Shown here: positions 14,710 to 25,469 of the stretch, piece after piece | Layout of the letters: each line of letters begins with the position of its first letter | How positions within the stretch are numbered: the stretch's first letter is position 1 | NCBI GenBank assembly: GCA_035708065.1 | Contig: DASSTC010000002.1 | Span: 1 to 37,271 of the forward strand | Direction of reading: 5' to 3' | DNA length: 37,271 bases | From: JAICUY01 sp035708065 | GTDB taxonomy: Bacteria > Chloroflexota > Limnocylindria > QHBO01 | Notes under the pieces: model-generated | What the model saw: the letters and a program-made list of their open reading frames with translations, nothing else | Told to the model about the DNA's origin: nothing | The model's database searches: none | Position numbers and translations under genes: made by a program

Positions 14710-15444
14710 GTGTTCCTGAGTGGCACCCTGCTCAACGCGGCGACGGTCCTGGTCGGGACGAGCATCGGCCTGCTCCTCGGCGCTCGGATGCCGGAGCGCA
14801 TCCACGGGGCGCTGACCGCGGCGGTGGGCCTGTTCACGCTGGCGCTCGGGATCTCGATGGCGATCCCGATCTTCGGGAACCCGGCGGTCAAGCCGGGCGA
14901 TGACCTGGCGGTGCTCGCAGCGCTGCTCGTCGGCGTGGTCGTCGGTGAGCTGCTGCGGCTGTCCGACGGCCTCGACGCGCTCGGCGCCTGGTTCCAGCGA
15001 CGCCTGTCACGCGACGAGCGCCCCAGCCGCATCGCCGAGGGCTTCGTCACCGCCAGCATCGTGTTCTGCGTCGGGCCGCTGACGATCCTCGGCTCGATCG
15101 ACAACGGCCTGACCGGCGACATCACGCTGCTCGCGGTCAAGTCGCTGCTCGACTTCGTGACCTCGATCGCCTTTGCCGCGGCACTTGGCGCCGGCGTCTA
15201 CCTGTCGATCGGCACGATCCTGATCGTGCAGGGCGCGATCGCCGCTGCCGCGTTCGTGCTGCGCGACGTGATGGATCCGATCACCGTGCTGGCGGTGACC
15301 GCGGTCGGCGGGCTGATCCTGCTCGGCGTCGGCCTGTTGCTGCTCGACCTCAAGCGGCTGCGGGTCGCCAACTTCCTCCCCGCCCTGGTGCTGGCGCCGA
15401 TCTTCGTCCGGCTGGCCGAGCTGGTGCGCGCCGCCCTCGCCTGA
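14710..15444 (+). CDS. DUF554 family membrane protein
   Basis: This 244-aa integral membrane protein (DUF554, YdfK-like) has about seven hydrophobic helices. Family segments are GTLLNAATVLVGTSIGLLLG at the N-terminus, GLFTLALGISMAI, SIVFCVGPLTILGSIDNGL and SLLDFVTSIAFAAALG. The function of the family is not established; a transport role is suspected. The GTG start at 14710 lies 6 nt after CACAAT, an imperfect -10 box, without a clear Shine-Dalgarno. It converges with the asparaginase gene, the two stops being 1 bp apart. Confidence 0.87.
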   Translation: MFLSGTLLNAATVLVGTSIGLLLGARMPERIHGALTAAVGLFTLALGISMAIPIFGNPAVKPGDDLAVLAALLVGVVVGELLRLSDGLDALGAWFQRRLSRDERPSRIAEGFVTASIVFCVGPLTILGSIDNGLTGDITLLAVKSLLDFVTSIAFAAALGAGVYLSIGTILIVQGAIAAAAFVLRDVMDPITVLAVTAVGGLILLGVGLLLLDLKRLRVANFLPALVLAPIFVRLAELVRAALA

Positions 15445-15445
15445 G

Positions 15446-16399
15446 TCAGCCGGCGAGCCGGAACGCCGGTCGTACCTCGCCGGCGCGATCGCCGCGCGGG
15501 TCCCGGATGACCGGTGCCGCGTACTCGGCCAGAGCCGCAACCGACGCGTCGGTCAGTGCGCCCATCTGCCGCAACGCCGAGCAGGTTGCGACGTTCCGCG
15601 CCCGCTGCGCCGCATCGCCGTCCTCGATCTTCAGCGCGAAACCGTGTCCCGCCCCGACCAGGGCAGCCGCCTGGACGCCCTCGGCACCGCCCTTGGCGAG
15701 CACGCGCCCCGGTTCGGCACGCATCAGCGCCGTGTCGAGCCGGCGCCGCTCGCCGGCGACCAGGATCGGGTGCGCCATCATCGCGTCGCGGATGCGAAGC
15801 AGCGCCGCAGACAGCGGCGCATCGGTCACCCCGGACGGATCGGCCAGGCGCGCATAGAGCAGTGCCAGCGCGCGCAGGGGGAGCCCAAAGGTCACGACGC
15901 CACAGTTGTCGGTCGCCGTCGCGATCTGCGACTCGGGGATGCCGCTCAGGGTCGAGACGGTGCGCAGTGCCGCCTGCTGCACCGGATGGTCGGGCGCGAA
16001 GTACGTGTCGAGCGGTGCGCCGAGCGCCTTGGCGTAGAGCAGCATGCCGGTGTGCTTGCCACTGCAGTTGTGGCGCAGCGGCGTCGGCTCCTCGCCATCG
16101 CGCGCCAGCCGGCGAGCCGTCTCGACGTCGTACGGGGTATGGGTGCCGCACTGCAGCGCGGCGGCGGTCAGTCCGGCGTCGCGCAGGATCGCCTGGACGG
16201 TGCGGACGTGCCGGTCCTCGCCCGAATGCGAGGCGGCCATGATGGCCAGAGCGTCGTCGCCGAGGCCGTAGGTGTCGAACAGGCCCGATGCGACGAATGG
16301 CGCCAGCTGGAACGGCTTCGCGCTCGAGCGGAGATAGATGAAGCCGTCGGGATCGCCGATCGATGCGACGAGGCGGCCATCGCCCGAAACAACCGCCAT
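15446..16399 (-). CDS. Asparaginase, PF06089 (R. etli type II-like); 5' end uncertain
   Basis: This enzyme family hydrolyses L-asparagine to aspartate and ammonia. Motifs include RSSAKPFQ with the Ser/Lys pair of the active site, AASHSGEDRHV, LRHNCSGKHTGML and TDNCGVVTFGLPL. KGGAEGVQAAAL follows near the C-terminus, with GHGFALKIEDGD. The coordinates use the ATG at 16399 (317 aa). However, the conserved N-terminus of the family (here PVLVEVTRGDHVESRHRGR) is encoded in frame just upstream, and no ATG, GTG, TTG or CTG lies between the bactofilin stop and this stretch. A rare start codon, a sequencing error or a lost start are possible. It follows bactofilin on the same strand. Confidence 0.82.
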   Translation of the reverse strand: MAVVSGDGRLVASIGDPDGFIYLRSSAKPFQLAPFVASGLFDTYGLGDDALAIMAASHSGEDRHVRTVQAILRDAGLTAAALQCGTHTPYDVETARRLARDGEEPTPLRHNCSGKHTGMLLYAKALGAPLDTYFAPDHPVQQAALRTVSTLSGIPESQIATATDNCGVVTFGLPLRALALLYARLADPSGVTDAPLSAALLRIRDAMMAHPILVAGERRRLDTALMRAEPGRVLAKGGAEGVQAAALVGAGHGFALKIEDGDAAQRARNVATCSALRQMGALTDASVAALAEYAAPVIRDPRGDRAGEVRPAFRLAG

Positions 16400-16481
16400 C
16401 CGGCCGCGATGGCGGGATTCGACGTGATCGCCGCGGGTGACCTCGACGAGGACTGGCGGCGCGGTCCTGCTGGCCGCGGTG

Positions 16482-17138
16482 TTACTGGCCGCCGCCGCCC
16501 TGCCGTTCGCCGGCCGGAGCCGCCTCCCGATCCTGCTTGCTGAAGATGCTGGCCTGCGACCCGCCGCCCTGGTTCGAGGCGTTGCCCGCCGAGGACTGGG
16601 CGCCGCCCTTCGGCTGACCCTGACCCTGCTGACCCTGCGAACCCTGCTGTTGCGGAGCCGGCGCCTGGCGCGCATCGCGCGTCATGGTCACCGAGCCCTC
16701 CCAGTGGGCACCTTCCTTGACGACCAGCACCTGGGTCTTGATCGCGCCCTTGACGCGGCCGGTGGAGCCGATCTCGAAGCGCCCGCCGCAGTCGACGTCG
16801 CCCTCGTAGTCACCGTTGATGATGACGTTGTGGGCCTTGATCGCGCTGCGCACCCGAGCCTGCGGGCTGATGATCAACGTGCCCTGGCACTCGATCTCGC
16901 CCTGCGCTTCGCCCTCGATCCGCAGGTCGCGGTCACTGACGTACTTGCCGTTGAAGCGGGCGTGGGGATCGATCACGCTCTCGTTCCCGGCACCGCCGTC
17001 ACTGCGGCGAAAGGTGGAGTCGCTCGGTGAAGGCGTCACGTCGACCTCGCTGCTGAGACTGTCCGGATAGAGGTTGCCCACGACGTCCTCGCGCGAGAGG
17101 GCGTCGGGCTTCTGGTCACGCTTCGATCCGAAGACCAC
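16482..17138 (-). CDS. Bactofilin
   Basis: This 218-aa polymer-forming cytoskeletal protein has a central bactofilin beta-helix (about 50-150) with short repeated turns: LRIEGEAQGEIECQG, ARVRSAIKAHNVIINGDYEGDV and GRVKGAIKTQVLVV. The N-terminus is charged and disordered, and the C-terminal 65 residues are Gln/Gly/Ser-rich (APAPQQQGSQGQQGQGQ). Bactofilins assemble without nucleotide and act in cell shape or polar localisation. I chose the GTG at 17138 because GAGGAGG lies 10 nt upstream; the open frame continues to 17297, but that part is not bactofilin-like. The gap 17139-17368 holds one GACCGATGC word and otherwise only the upp promoter. Confidence 0.88.
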   Translation of the reverse strand: MVFGSKRDQKPDALSREDVVGNLYPDSLSSEVDVTPSPSDSTFRRSDGGAGNESVIDPHARFNGKYVSDRDLRIEGEAQGEIECQGTLIISPQARVRSAIKAHNVIINGDYEGDVDCGGRFEIGSTGRVKGAIKTQVLVVKEGAHWEGSVTMTRDARQAPAPQQQGSQGQQGQGQPKGGAQSSAGNASNQGGGSQASIFSKQDREAAPAGERQGGGGQ

Positions 17139-17355
17139 GGCTGAGTTTCCTCCTCTGCGACCGCCTGGCCGCGGCTCGTGCGGGTGCTCGTGCAGGATCG
17201 ATAGCGTACAGCACCGACCGATGCACGGGTAGCGGTGCGCAAGCGCACCTGCCCGCGCACTGCGGATCCGCGGCGTGCAGGTCCGCAAGCGGCACATGGA
17301 GCAGCCGGACCGCTATCGCCGCCGACGCACTCGTTCCGCGGACTGGGGCCGCGCG

Positions 17356-17361
17356 TAGAAT
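17356..17361 (+). promoter_or_regulatory. -10 box (TAGAAT) for upp
   Basis: TAGAAT ends 7 nt before the upp ATG at 17369. The same hexamer and spacing occur before lgt. No Shine-Dalgarno is visible. Confidence 0.5.
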
Positions 17362-17368
17362 CGCGCCG

Positions 17369-18097
17369 ATGGCCGCCCGAGAACTGCCCGCCAACGTCCA
17401 CGTCTCGCACCACCCGCTGGTCGCCCACAAGCTGTCGCTGCTCCGCGACAAGGCAACCGAGCCGAAGAAGTTCCGTGAGCTCGTGCGGGAGCTGTCATGG
17501 CTGCTCGGCTACGAGGCGATGGCGGATCTCGCCACGCGGGCGCTCGATATCGAGACGCCCCTCGAGCCGATGCAGGGCGCGGAGCTCGAGCCGAAGGTCG
17601 GCCTGATCCCCGTGCTGCGCGCCGGGCTGGGCATGGTCGACGCCATGCTCGAGCTGATGCCGTCGGCCGAGGTATGGCACATCGGCCTGTACCGCGACGA
17701 GCGCACGCTCAAGCCTGTCGAGTACTACAACAAGCTGCCCGACGCGGCGACCGTGCAGGTCTGCCTGATCCTCGACCCGATGCTGGCGACCGGCGGCTCG
17801 TCGGCTGCCACGGTCGACATCCTCAAGGCCTGGGGCGCCGCGCGGATCAAGCAGGTCAGCCTCATCGCCGCGCCGGAGGGCGTCGCGACGCTGACCGCCG
17901 CGCACCCGGACGTCGACATCCACGTCGGCGCGATCGACTCGCACCTCAACGAGCGTGGCTACATCGTTCCCGGGCTTGGCGATGCCGGCGATCGCCAGTT
18001 CGGGACGTTCTCGGGGCCGGGGTCGGAGCCGGGGCACGGGCCGGACGACGAGACGGCCGAGGTGGTCCGGCGGCTGCAGCGGGACCTCGACGCGTAG
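17369..18097 (+). CDS. upp: Uracil phosphoribosyltransferase
   Basis: This pyrimidine salvage enzyme makes UMP from uracil and PRPP. The 242-aa product has the family segments HPLVAHKLSLLRDKAT, LIPVLRAGLGMVDAML and HIGLYRDERTLKPVEYYNKLP. The PRPP loop is LILDPMLATGGSSAATVDILK, and the uracil-binding C-terminal region is GYIVPGLGDAGDRQFGT. The C-terminus runs about 30 residues longer than E. coli Upp (208 aa), with a Gly/Pro/Asp-rich stretch and a charged helix (EVVRRLQRDLDA). It is probably monocistronic, with a leaderless-type promoter. Confidence 0.95.
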   Translation: MAARELPANVHVSHHPLVAHKLSLLRDKATEPKKFRELVRELSWLLGYEAMADLATRALDIETPLEPMQGAELEPKVGLIPVLRAGLGMVDAMLELMPSAEVWHIGLYRDERTLKPVEYYNKLPDAATVQVCLILDPMLATGGSSAATVDILKAWGAARIKQVSLIAAPEGVATLTAAHPDVDIHVGAIDSHLNERGYIVPGLGDAGDRQFGTFSGPGSEPGHGPDDETAEVVRRLQRDLDA

Positions 18098-18113
18098 CTG
18101 TATACAACGAAGT

Positions 18114-18180
18114 GTCCCGAAGGAACCGCTCCCGGCTCCGTTGATGCAATCTCCGGAACCGCTCGCCGCCCCTTCGGGAC
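18114..18180. repeat. Long-arm inverted repeat downstream of upp
   Basis: GTCCCGAAGG (18114-18123) and CCTTCGGGAC (18171-18180) are perfect 10-bp inverted arms 47 bp apart. The interval holds a direct repeat, GGAACCGCTC, twice. A TGTATACA palindrome lies just before it (18100-18107). It could be a folded 3' UTR of upp, a terminator or an operator; there is no U-tract. Confidence 0.55.
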
Positions 18181-18222
18181 GACCACAGAATACCGGCCGT
18201 CCGCTGACCGTGGCAATCCCCC

Positions 18223-18283
18223 TTATCCCCGAGTTTCGCGCGACCGGCCGGCGTTATCCACAGCCGATCCCCAATGTGGACAG
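18223..18283. promoter_or_regulatory. Cluster of DnaA-box-like sites before arsC
   Basis: TTATCCACA at 18254-18262 is a perfect consensus DnaA box. CTGTCCACA on the minus strand (18283-18275) is one base from the GC-rich form TTGTCCACA, and TTATCCCCG at 18223-18231 is a weaker match. All lie within 60 bp upstream of arsC. No dnaA or dnaN gene is present, so this is a regulatory or titration site rather than a shown origin. Confidence 0.4.
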
Positions 18284-18292
18284 AGGTTCGCG

Positions 18293-18718
18293 ATGACCAC
18301 CGCACCGATGCACCCGCGACGCGTCCTGTTCATCTGCATCCACAACAGCGCGCGCTCGCAGATGGCGGAAGGGATGCTGCGCGCGTGGGGCGGCGACCGC
18401 TTCGATGCGCACAGTGCCGGCATCGAAGCGCGCGGTGTCCGTCCGGAGGCGGTGGCGGTCATGCGCGAGATCGGCATCGACATCTCGGCCCAACAGAGCA
18501 AGACGATCGAGCGGTACATCGGCGAGGCATGGGACGACGTGATCACCGTCTGCGACGAATCGGTCGAGGCATGCCCCTACCTCCCCGGCGCGAAGACGAC
18601 CGACCACTGGTCCTTCGCCGATCCCTCGGCGGTAAGCGGCAACGAGGCGGCCCGTCTCGACGCGTTTCGCAAGGTCCGGGACGAGATCGCATCGGCCGTG
18701 CAAGCGTTCATCGGATGA
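18293..18718 (+). CDS. arsC: Arsenate reductase, thioredoxin-coupled (LMW phosphatase fold)
   Basis: This 141-aa protein reduces arsenate to arsenite. The P-loop CIHNSARS gives C15-x5-R21. Two more cysteines, C87 and C94, reproduce exactly the spacing of the S. aureus ArsC redox relay (C10, C82, C89), which marks the thioredoxin-dependent class and not a plain tyrosine phosphatase. HSAGIEARGVRPEAVAVM is also typical. No arsR, arsB or acr3 gene lies nearby. The start ATG follows AGAGG; its stop overlaps the Nudix ATG (ATGA). Confidence 0.9.
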   Translation: MTTAPMHPRRVLFICIHNSARSQMAEGMLRAWGGDRFDAHSAGIEARGVRPEAVAVMREIGIDISAQQSKTIERYIGEAWDDVITVCDESVEACPYLPGAKTTDHWSFADPSAVSGNEAARLDAFRKVRDEIASAVQAFIG

Positions 18719-19233
18719 GCTCGCAGGTGGCCGTCTGCCCGCACTGCGCCGCGCGGAACGAGTACCCGATCGCCTGCGACCGATGCGGTTGGCGCTGGTA
18801 CGCCAACCCGAAGCCGGCTGCGGGCACGCTGGTGGAGCGCATCGGTCCCGACGGCGAGGCGCGCGTGCTGCTGCTGAAGCGCGCCGTCGAGCCGGGGCTC
18901 GGCGCCTGGGACCTCCCGGCCGGCTACCTCGAGGCAGGCGAATCGGCCGAGGAGGGGGCGCTCCGCGAGACGCGCGAGGAGGCGGGCTTCGACATCGAGC
19001 TGGTGCGGCTCGTGGGCGTCTACTCCAGTCGCGGGGCGGACGCGATCAGCACCATCTACCTTGCCCGCCCGACCGGCGAAGCGACCGTTCAGACCGATGC
19101 GGAATCGAGCGAGCACGCCTGGGTGAGACGCGCCGACGTGCCGGAGTGGCTGCCGCGCATGGCGTTCCGCCCGATGGCGACCGCCCTGCAGGACTGGGCC
19201 GAGGGCCAGTTCGGACTGCCCCGGGACTGGTAG
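18715..19233 (+). CDS. Nudix hydrolase with N-terminal zinc ribbon
   Basis: This 172-aa protein begins with a small zinc ribbon, CPHCAARNEYPIACDRCGW (about 8-26), like the NADH pyrophosphatase NudC group. A Nudix domain follows. The Nudix box GX5EX7REUXEEXGU is complete (GYLEAGESAEEG then RETREEAGF). The domain then has SSRGADAISTIYLARP and a C-terminal helical tail. It probably hydrolyses a nucleotide diphosphate derivative; the substrate is not evident. It overlaps arsC by 4 bp, so the two are co-translated. Confidence 0.88.
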   Translation: MSSQVAVCPHCAARNEYPIACDRCGWRWYANPKPAAGTLVERIGPDGEARVLLLKRAVEPGLGAWDLPAGYLEAGESAEEGALRETREEAGFDIELVRLVGVYSSRGADAISTIYLARPTGEATVQTDAESSEHAWVRRADVPEWLPRMAFRPMATALQDWAEGQFGLPRDW

Positions 19234-19247
19234 GCGGCGTGCTGCGC

Positions 19248-19253
19248 TACACT
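19248..19253 (+). promoter_or_regulatory. -10 box (TACACT) for the mdh-gltA unit
   Basis: TACACT lies 23 nt before the mdh ATG, and a GAGGAG Shine-Dalgarno (19268-19273) lies between them, so this promoter gives a short ordinary leader, unlike the leaderless ones nearby. No clear -35 is visible. Confidence 0.45.
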
Positions 19254-19276
19254 CGGAAGACCAGTCGAGGAGAACC

Positions 19277-20265
19277 ATGCCCGATTCCCATGTCAAGGTA
19301 GCCGTCACCGGCGCTGCCGGGCAGATCGGCTACGCCCTGCTGTTCCGCATCGCATCGGGGCAGATGTTCGGGCCCGACACCACCGTCGACCTCCGGCTGC
19401 TGGAGCTCGAGCCGGCGCTGCCCGCGCTGGAGGGCGTGAAGATGGAGCTGGACGACTGCGCCTTTCCATTGCTCCGCGAGGTGGTCACCACCTCGGACGC
19501 CGCGACCGCCTTCGATGGCGCGAACTGGGCGCTGCTGGTCGGCGCGGTGCCGCGCAAGGCAGGGATGGAGCGCAAGGACCTGCTCACGGTCAACGGCGGA
19601 ATCTTCACCAGCCAGGGACGCGCCATCGCCGAGCATGCGGCCGATGACGTCCACGTCCTGGTGGTCGGCAACCCGTGCAACACCAACTGCCTGATTGCAT
19701 CGGCCAATGCGCCGCGCGTGCCGCGTGACCGATGGTTCGCGATGACGATGCTCGACGAGAACCGCGGCCGGCACCAGCTTGCCGCGCGGGCCGGCGTGCC
19801 GGTCAGCCAGGTCCGCGACCTGGCGATCTGGGGCAACCACTCCTCGACCCAGTTCCCCGACTTCTTCCACGCCACCATCGACGGGCGGCCGACCGGCGAG
19901 ATGATCGACGACGACGAGTGGCTGCACGACGAGTTCATCGCCGTCGTCCAGCAGCGCGGCGCCGAGATCATCAAGGCCCGCGGCCAATCCTCGGCGGCCA
20001 GCGCCGCCAACGCGGTGATCGACACGGTGCGCAACATCGCCCAGCCGACCGGCGAGATCTTCTCGGCGGCCGTGCCATCCCCCGGCGGCGACCAGGCCTA
20101 CGGGGTACCGGAGGGGATCGTGTTCGGCTATCCGCTGCGGGCCACCGCGCCCGGTCGGGTCGAGATCGTCCAGGGCATCTCCCACGGGGAGTGGGCACGG
20201 GCCAAGATCGAGGCAACCCTCAACGAGCTCATCGAGGAACGGGACGCCGTGCGGGAGCTGCTGCC

Positions 20266-20269
<4 letters not shown>
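19277..20269 (+). CDS. mdh: Malate dehydrogenase
   Basis: This TCA-cycle enzyme interconverts malate and oxaloacetate with NAD. The 330-aa product is of the cytosolic/actinobacterial MDH type: VAVTGAAGQIGYALLFRIASG at the nucleotide site, GAVPRKAGMERKDLL for the active-site loop, GNPCNTNCLIA, LDENRGRHQLAARAGV and IWGNHSSTQFPDF with the catalytic His. A GAGGAG Shine-Dalgarno precedes the ATG. The stop overlaps the citrate synthase ATG (ATGA), so oxaloacetate production and use are translationally coupled. Confidence 0.95.
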
Positions 20270-21576
<1,307 letters not shown>

Positions 21577-21640
21577 CGGCGGACGAGCAGCCGTCGAGCG
21601 GCGACGCGCTGCCCTCTGAATCGGCAATAGTGCGCGCGAC

Positions 21641-22420
21641 ATGCGACTGACCATCCTCGGCCGTAGCCCGGCACGGCCCAATCCGGGGGAGCCGTGCGCC
21701 GGTTATCTGGTCGAGGGCGGCGACAGCCGCATCCTGCTCGATGCGGGACCGGGCGTGGTCGCTCAGCTGCTGCGCCGCACAACGCCCGACAAGCTCGATG
21801 CGGTGGTGATCAGCCACATGCACACCGATCATTTCCTCGACCTCGTCACCCTGCGCTATGCGTATCCGTGGCTCGAGGTCGCTCCCCGTCGCCTGCGGGT
21901 GGTGGTCCCGCCCGGCTCGTCCGAGCAGCTGCGTGACGTCGCCAAGGGCGCCGGCTTCCCCGACTTCTTCGACCGCAGCTTCATCTTCGACGAGCACGAC
22001 GGCAACTCGGCGTTCGAGATCGGCGACCTCCGGCTGGAGCCGTGCGCCACGCAGCACTTCGTGCCGACCTGGGGCTTCCGCATCGAGGCTCGCGGTGCCG
22101 ACGAGGTGAGTGGCAAAGTGCTCGCCTACTCCGCCGACTCTGCCCCGACGCCGAACCTCAACCGCCTGGCCGAGGGCGCGACCCTGTTCCTGTGCGAGGC
22201 GGCGCTTCGCTCGCTTTCGGAGGATCCGCCGGGCGCCCAGAATCGCGGCCACCTGCTCCCCAGCGAGGCGGGAGCGGTCGCCGCCGCCGGCAAGGTGGAG
22301 CGGCTGATCCTCACCCACCTGCCGATCGACAACGGCGGCGACTGGGCACGCGACGAGGCCGCCACCGAGTTCAACGGCACCGTCGAGGTGGCCGAGCTCC
22401 TCAAGAGCTACGACGTCTAG
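21641..22420 (+). CDS. MBL-fold metallo-hydrolase, RNase Z-like group
   Basis: This 259-aa protein has the metallo-beta-lactamase motif SHMHTDHFLDLVTLRY (HxHxDH), further ligands in CATQHFVPTWGFR and AYSADSAPTPNL, and the late His in LILTHLPIDNGG. The N-terminus (LTILGRSPARPNPGEPCAGYLVE) and the ribonuclease Z-like core suggest a cyclic-nucleotide or RNA phosphodiesterase fold. The long exosite arm of true tRNase Z is not evident. The substrate is unknown. It stands alone between gltA and the tetR promoter. Confidence 0.82.
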   Translation: MRLTILGRSPARPNPGEPCAGYLVEGGDSRILLDAGPGVVAQLLRRTTPDKLDAVVISHMHTDHFLDLVTLRYAYPWLEVAPRRLRVVVPPGSSEQLRDVAKGAGFPDFFDRSFIFDEHDGNSAFEIGDLRLEPCATQHFVPTWGFRIEARGADEVSGKVLAYSADSAPTPNLNRLAEGATLFLCEAALRSLSEDPPGAQNRGHLLPSEAGAVAAAGKVERLILTHLPIDNGGDWARDEAATEFNGTVEVAELLKSYDV

Positions 22421-22473
22421 CGCACCCGCGCTCGTACTCCTCCTCGTGCGGCGCCGGCCTCCTCGTGCTGGCT

Positions 22474-22502
22474 TTGACCGATCCTGCGCATCGGTCTAGC
22501 AT
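22474..22502 (+). promoter_or_regulatory. Promoter of the tetR-fad operon
   Basis: TTGACC (22474-22479) and TAGCAT (22497-22502) are separated by 17 bp, an ideal housekeeping-sigma promoter and the best in the window. The spacer holds an inverted repeat, GACCGAT (22476-22482) and ATCGGTC (22490-22496), made from the over-represented word. The start of transcription would be near 22509, the first base of the operator. Confidence 0.75.
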
Positions 22503-22508
22503 GCTCCA

Positions 22509-22526
22509 ACCAAACGTTCGTTTGGT
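22509..22526. promoter_or_regulatory. TetR-family operator (18-bp palindrome)
   Basis: ACCAAACG-TT-CGTTTGGT is a perfect inverted repeat with 8-bp arms, the usual size and shape of a TetR-family site. It covers the predicted transcription start and lies 30 bp before the tetR GTG, so binding would repress the whole operon by self-regulation. Acyl-CoA would be the expected inducer given the genes controlled; this is inference. Confidence 0.85.
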
Positions 22527-22555
22527 ACGACGGAAGCCATCCGGAGGGGAGCGCC

Positions 22556-23160
22556 GTGGCAGTGGCGGTACGTGGACGCGAGGCGGAGCTGCTGCGCGCA
22601 GCCACGCGCCTCTTCCGCGAGCGGGGCTTTCACGCCACGAGCATGCAGGATCTCGCCGAGGCGCTCGGCATGAATCGCGGCAGCCTGTACCACTACATCG
22701 ACAGCAAGGACGACCTGCTCTGGTCGATCCTGACGACCGCGCTCGATCTGCTCTCCGCCCGCGTCGGACCGATGCTGACCGCCACGGACGTGCCTTCTTC
22801 GCAACGGCTGGCCGACGGCATCCGCGAGCACCTGCGTGTCGCGGCCGCTTCCGCGGATGAGCTGAGCCTGATCCAGATCGAGCTGCGGTCGCTCGGTGAT
22901 CAGCGGCGTCGCGACATGATCCAGCGCCGCAACGAATACGAGGAGCTATGGCGGCAGGCGCTCCGCGCCGCGATCGCCGACGGCGCGGTACGCCAGGACG
23001 CGGATGTGCGGCTGACCGTCATCGGCATCCTGTCCGCCTGCAACTGGTTCACGCAGTGGTACCGCCCGGACGGACCGATGAGCGTCGATCAGATCGCCGA
23101 CGGGTTCATCGGCCTGTTCCTCGACGGCGTGCGCGGTTCCACGACGCCGGGGGTCGCATC

Positions 23161-23164
<4 letters not shown>
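22556..23164 (+). CDS. TetR-family repressor of the fatty-acid degradation operon
   Basis: This 202-aa regulator has an N-terminal TetR DNA-binding domain (about 8-55: LLRAATRLFRERGFHATSMQDLAEALGM then GSLYHYIDSKDDLL). The C-terminal ligand domain resembles the acyl-CoA-responsive regulators of fatty-acid and leucine catabolism (RRNEYEELWRQAL, NWFTQWYRPDGPMS). It is the first gene of the operon, behind its own promoter and palindromic operator, and its stop overlaps the fadN ATG (ATGA). The GTG start at 22556 matches the start of the domain. Regulation of the downstream beta-oxidation genes by acyl-CoA is inferred. Confidence 0.9.
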
Positions 23165-25455
<2,291 letters not shown>

Positions 25456-25469
25456 GAAGGAACAGACCG

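Noticed and set aside
18223..18283. Chromosomal replication origin
   Set aside because: Only one perfect DnaA box and two partial ones are present, with no AT-rich unwinding region and no dnaA, dnaN or gidA nearby.
18293..18718. Low-molecular-weight protein tyrosine phosphatase instead of ArsC
   Set aside because: The two extra cysteines match the ArsC redox relay spacing exactly (72 and 7 residues), which tyrosine phosphatases lack.
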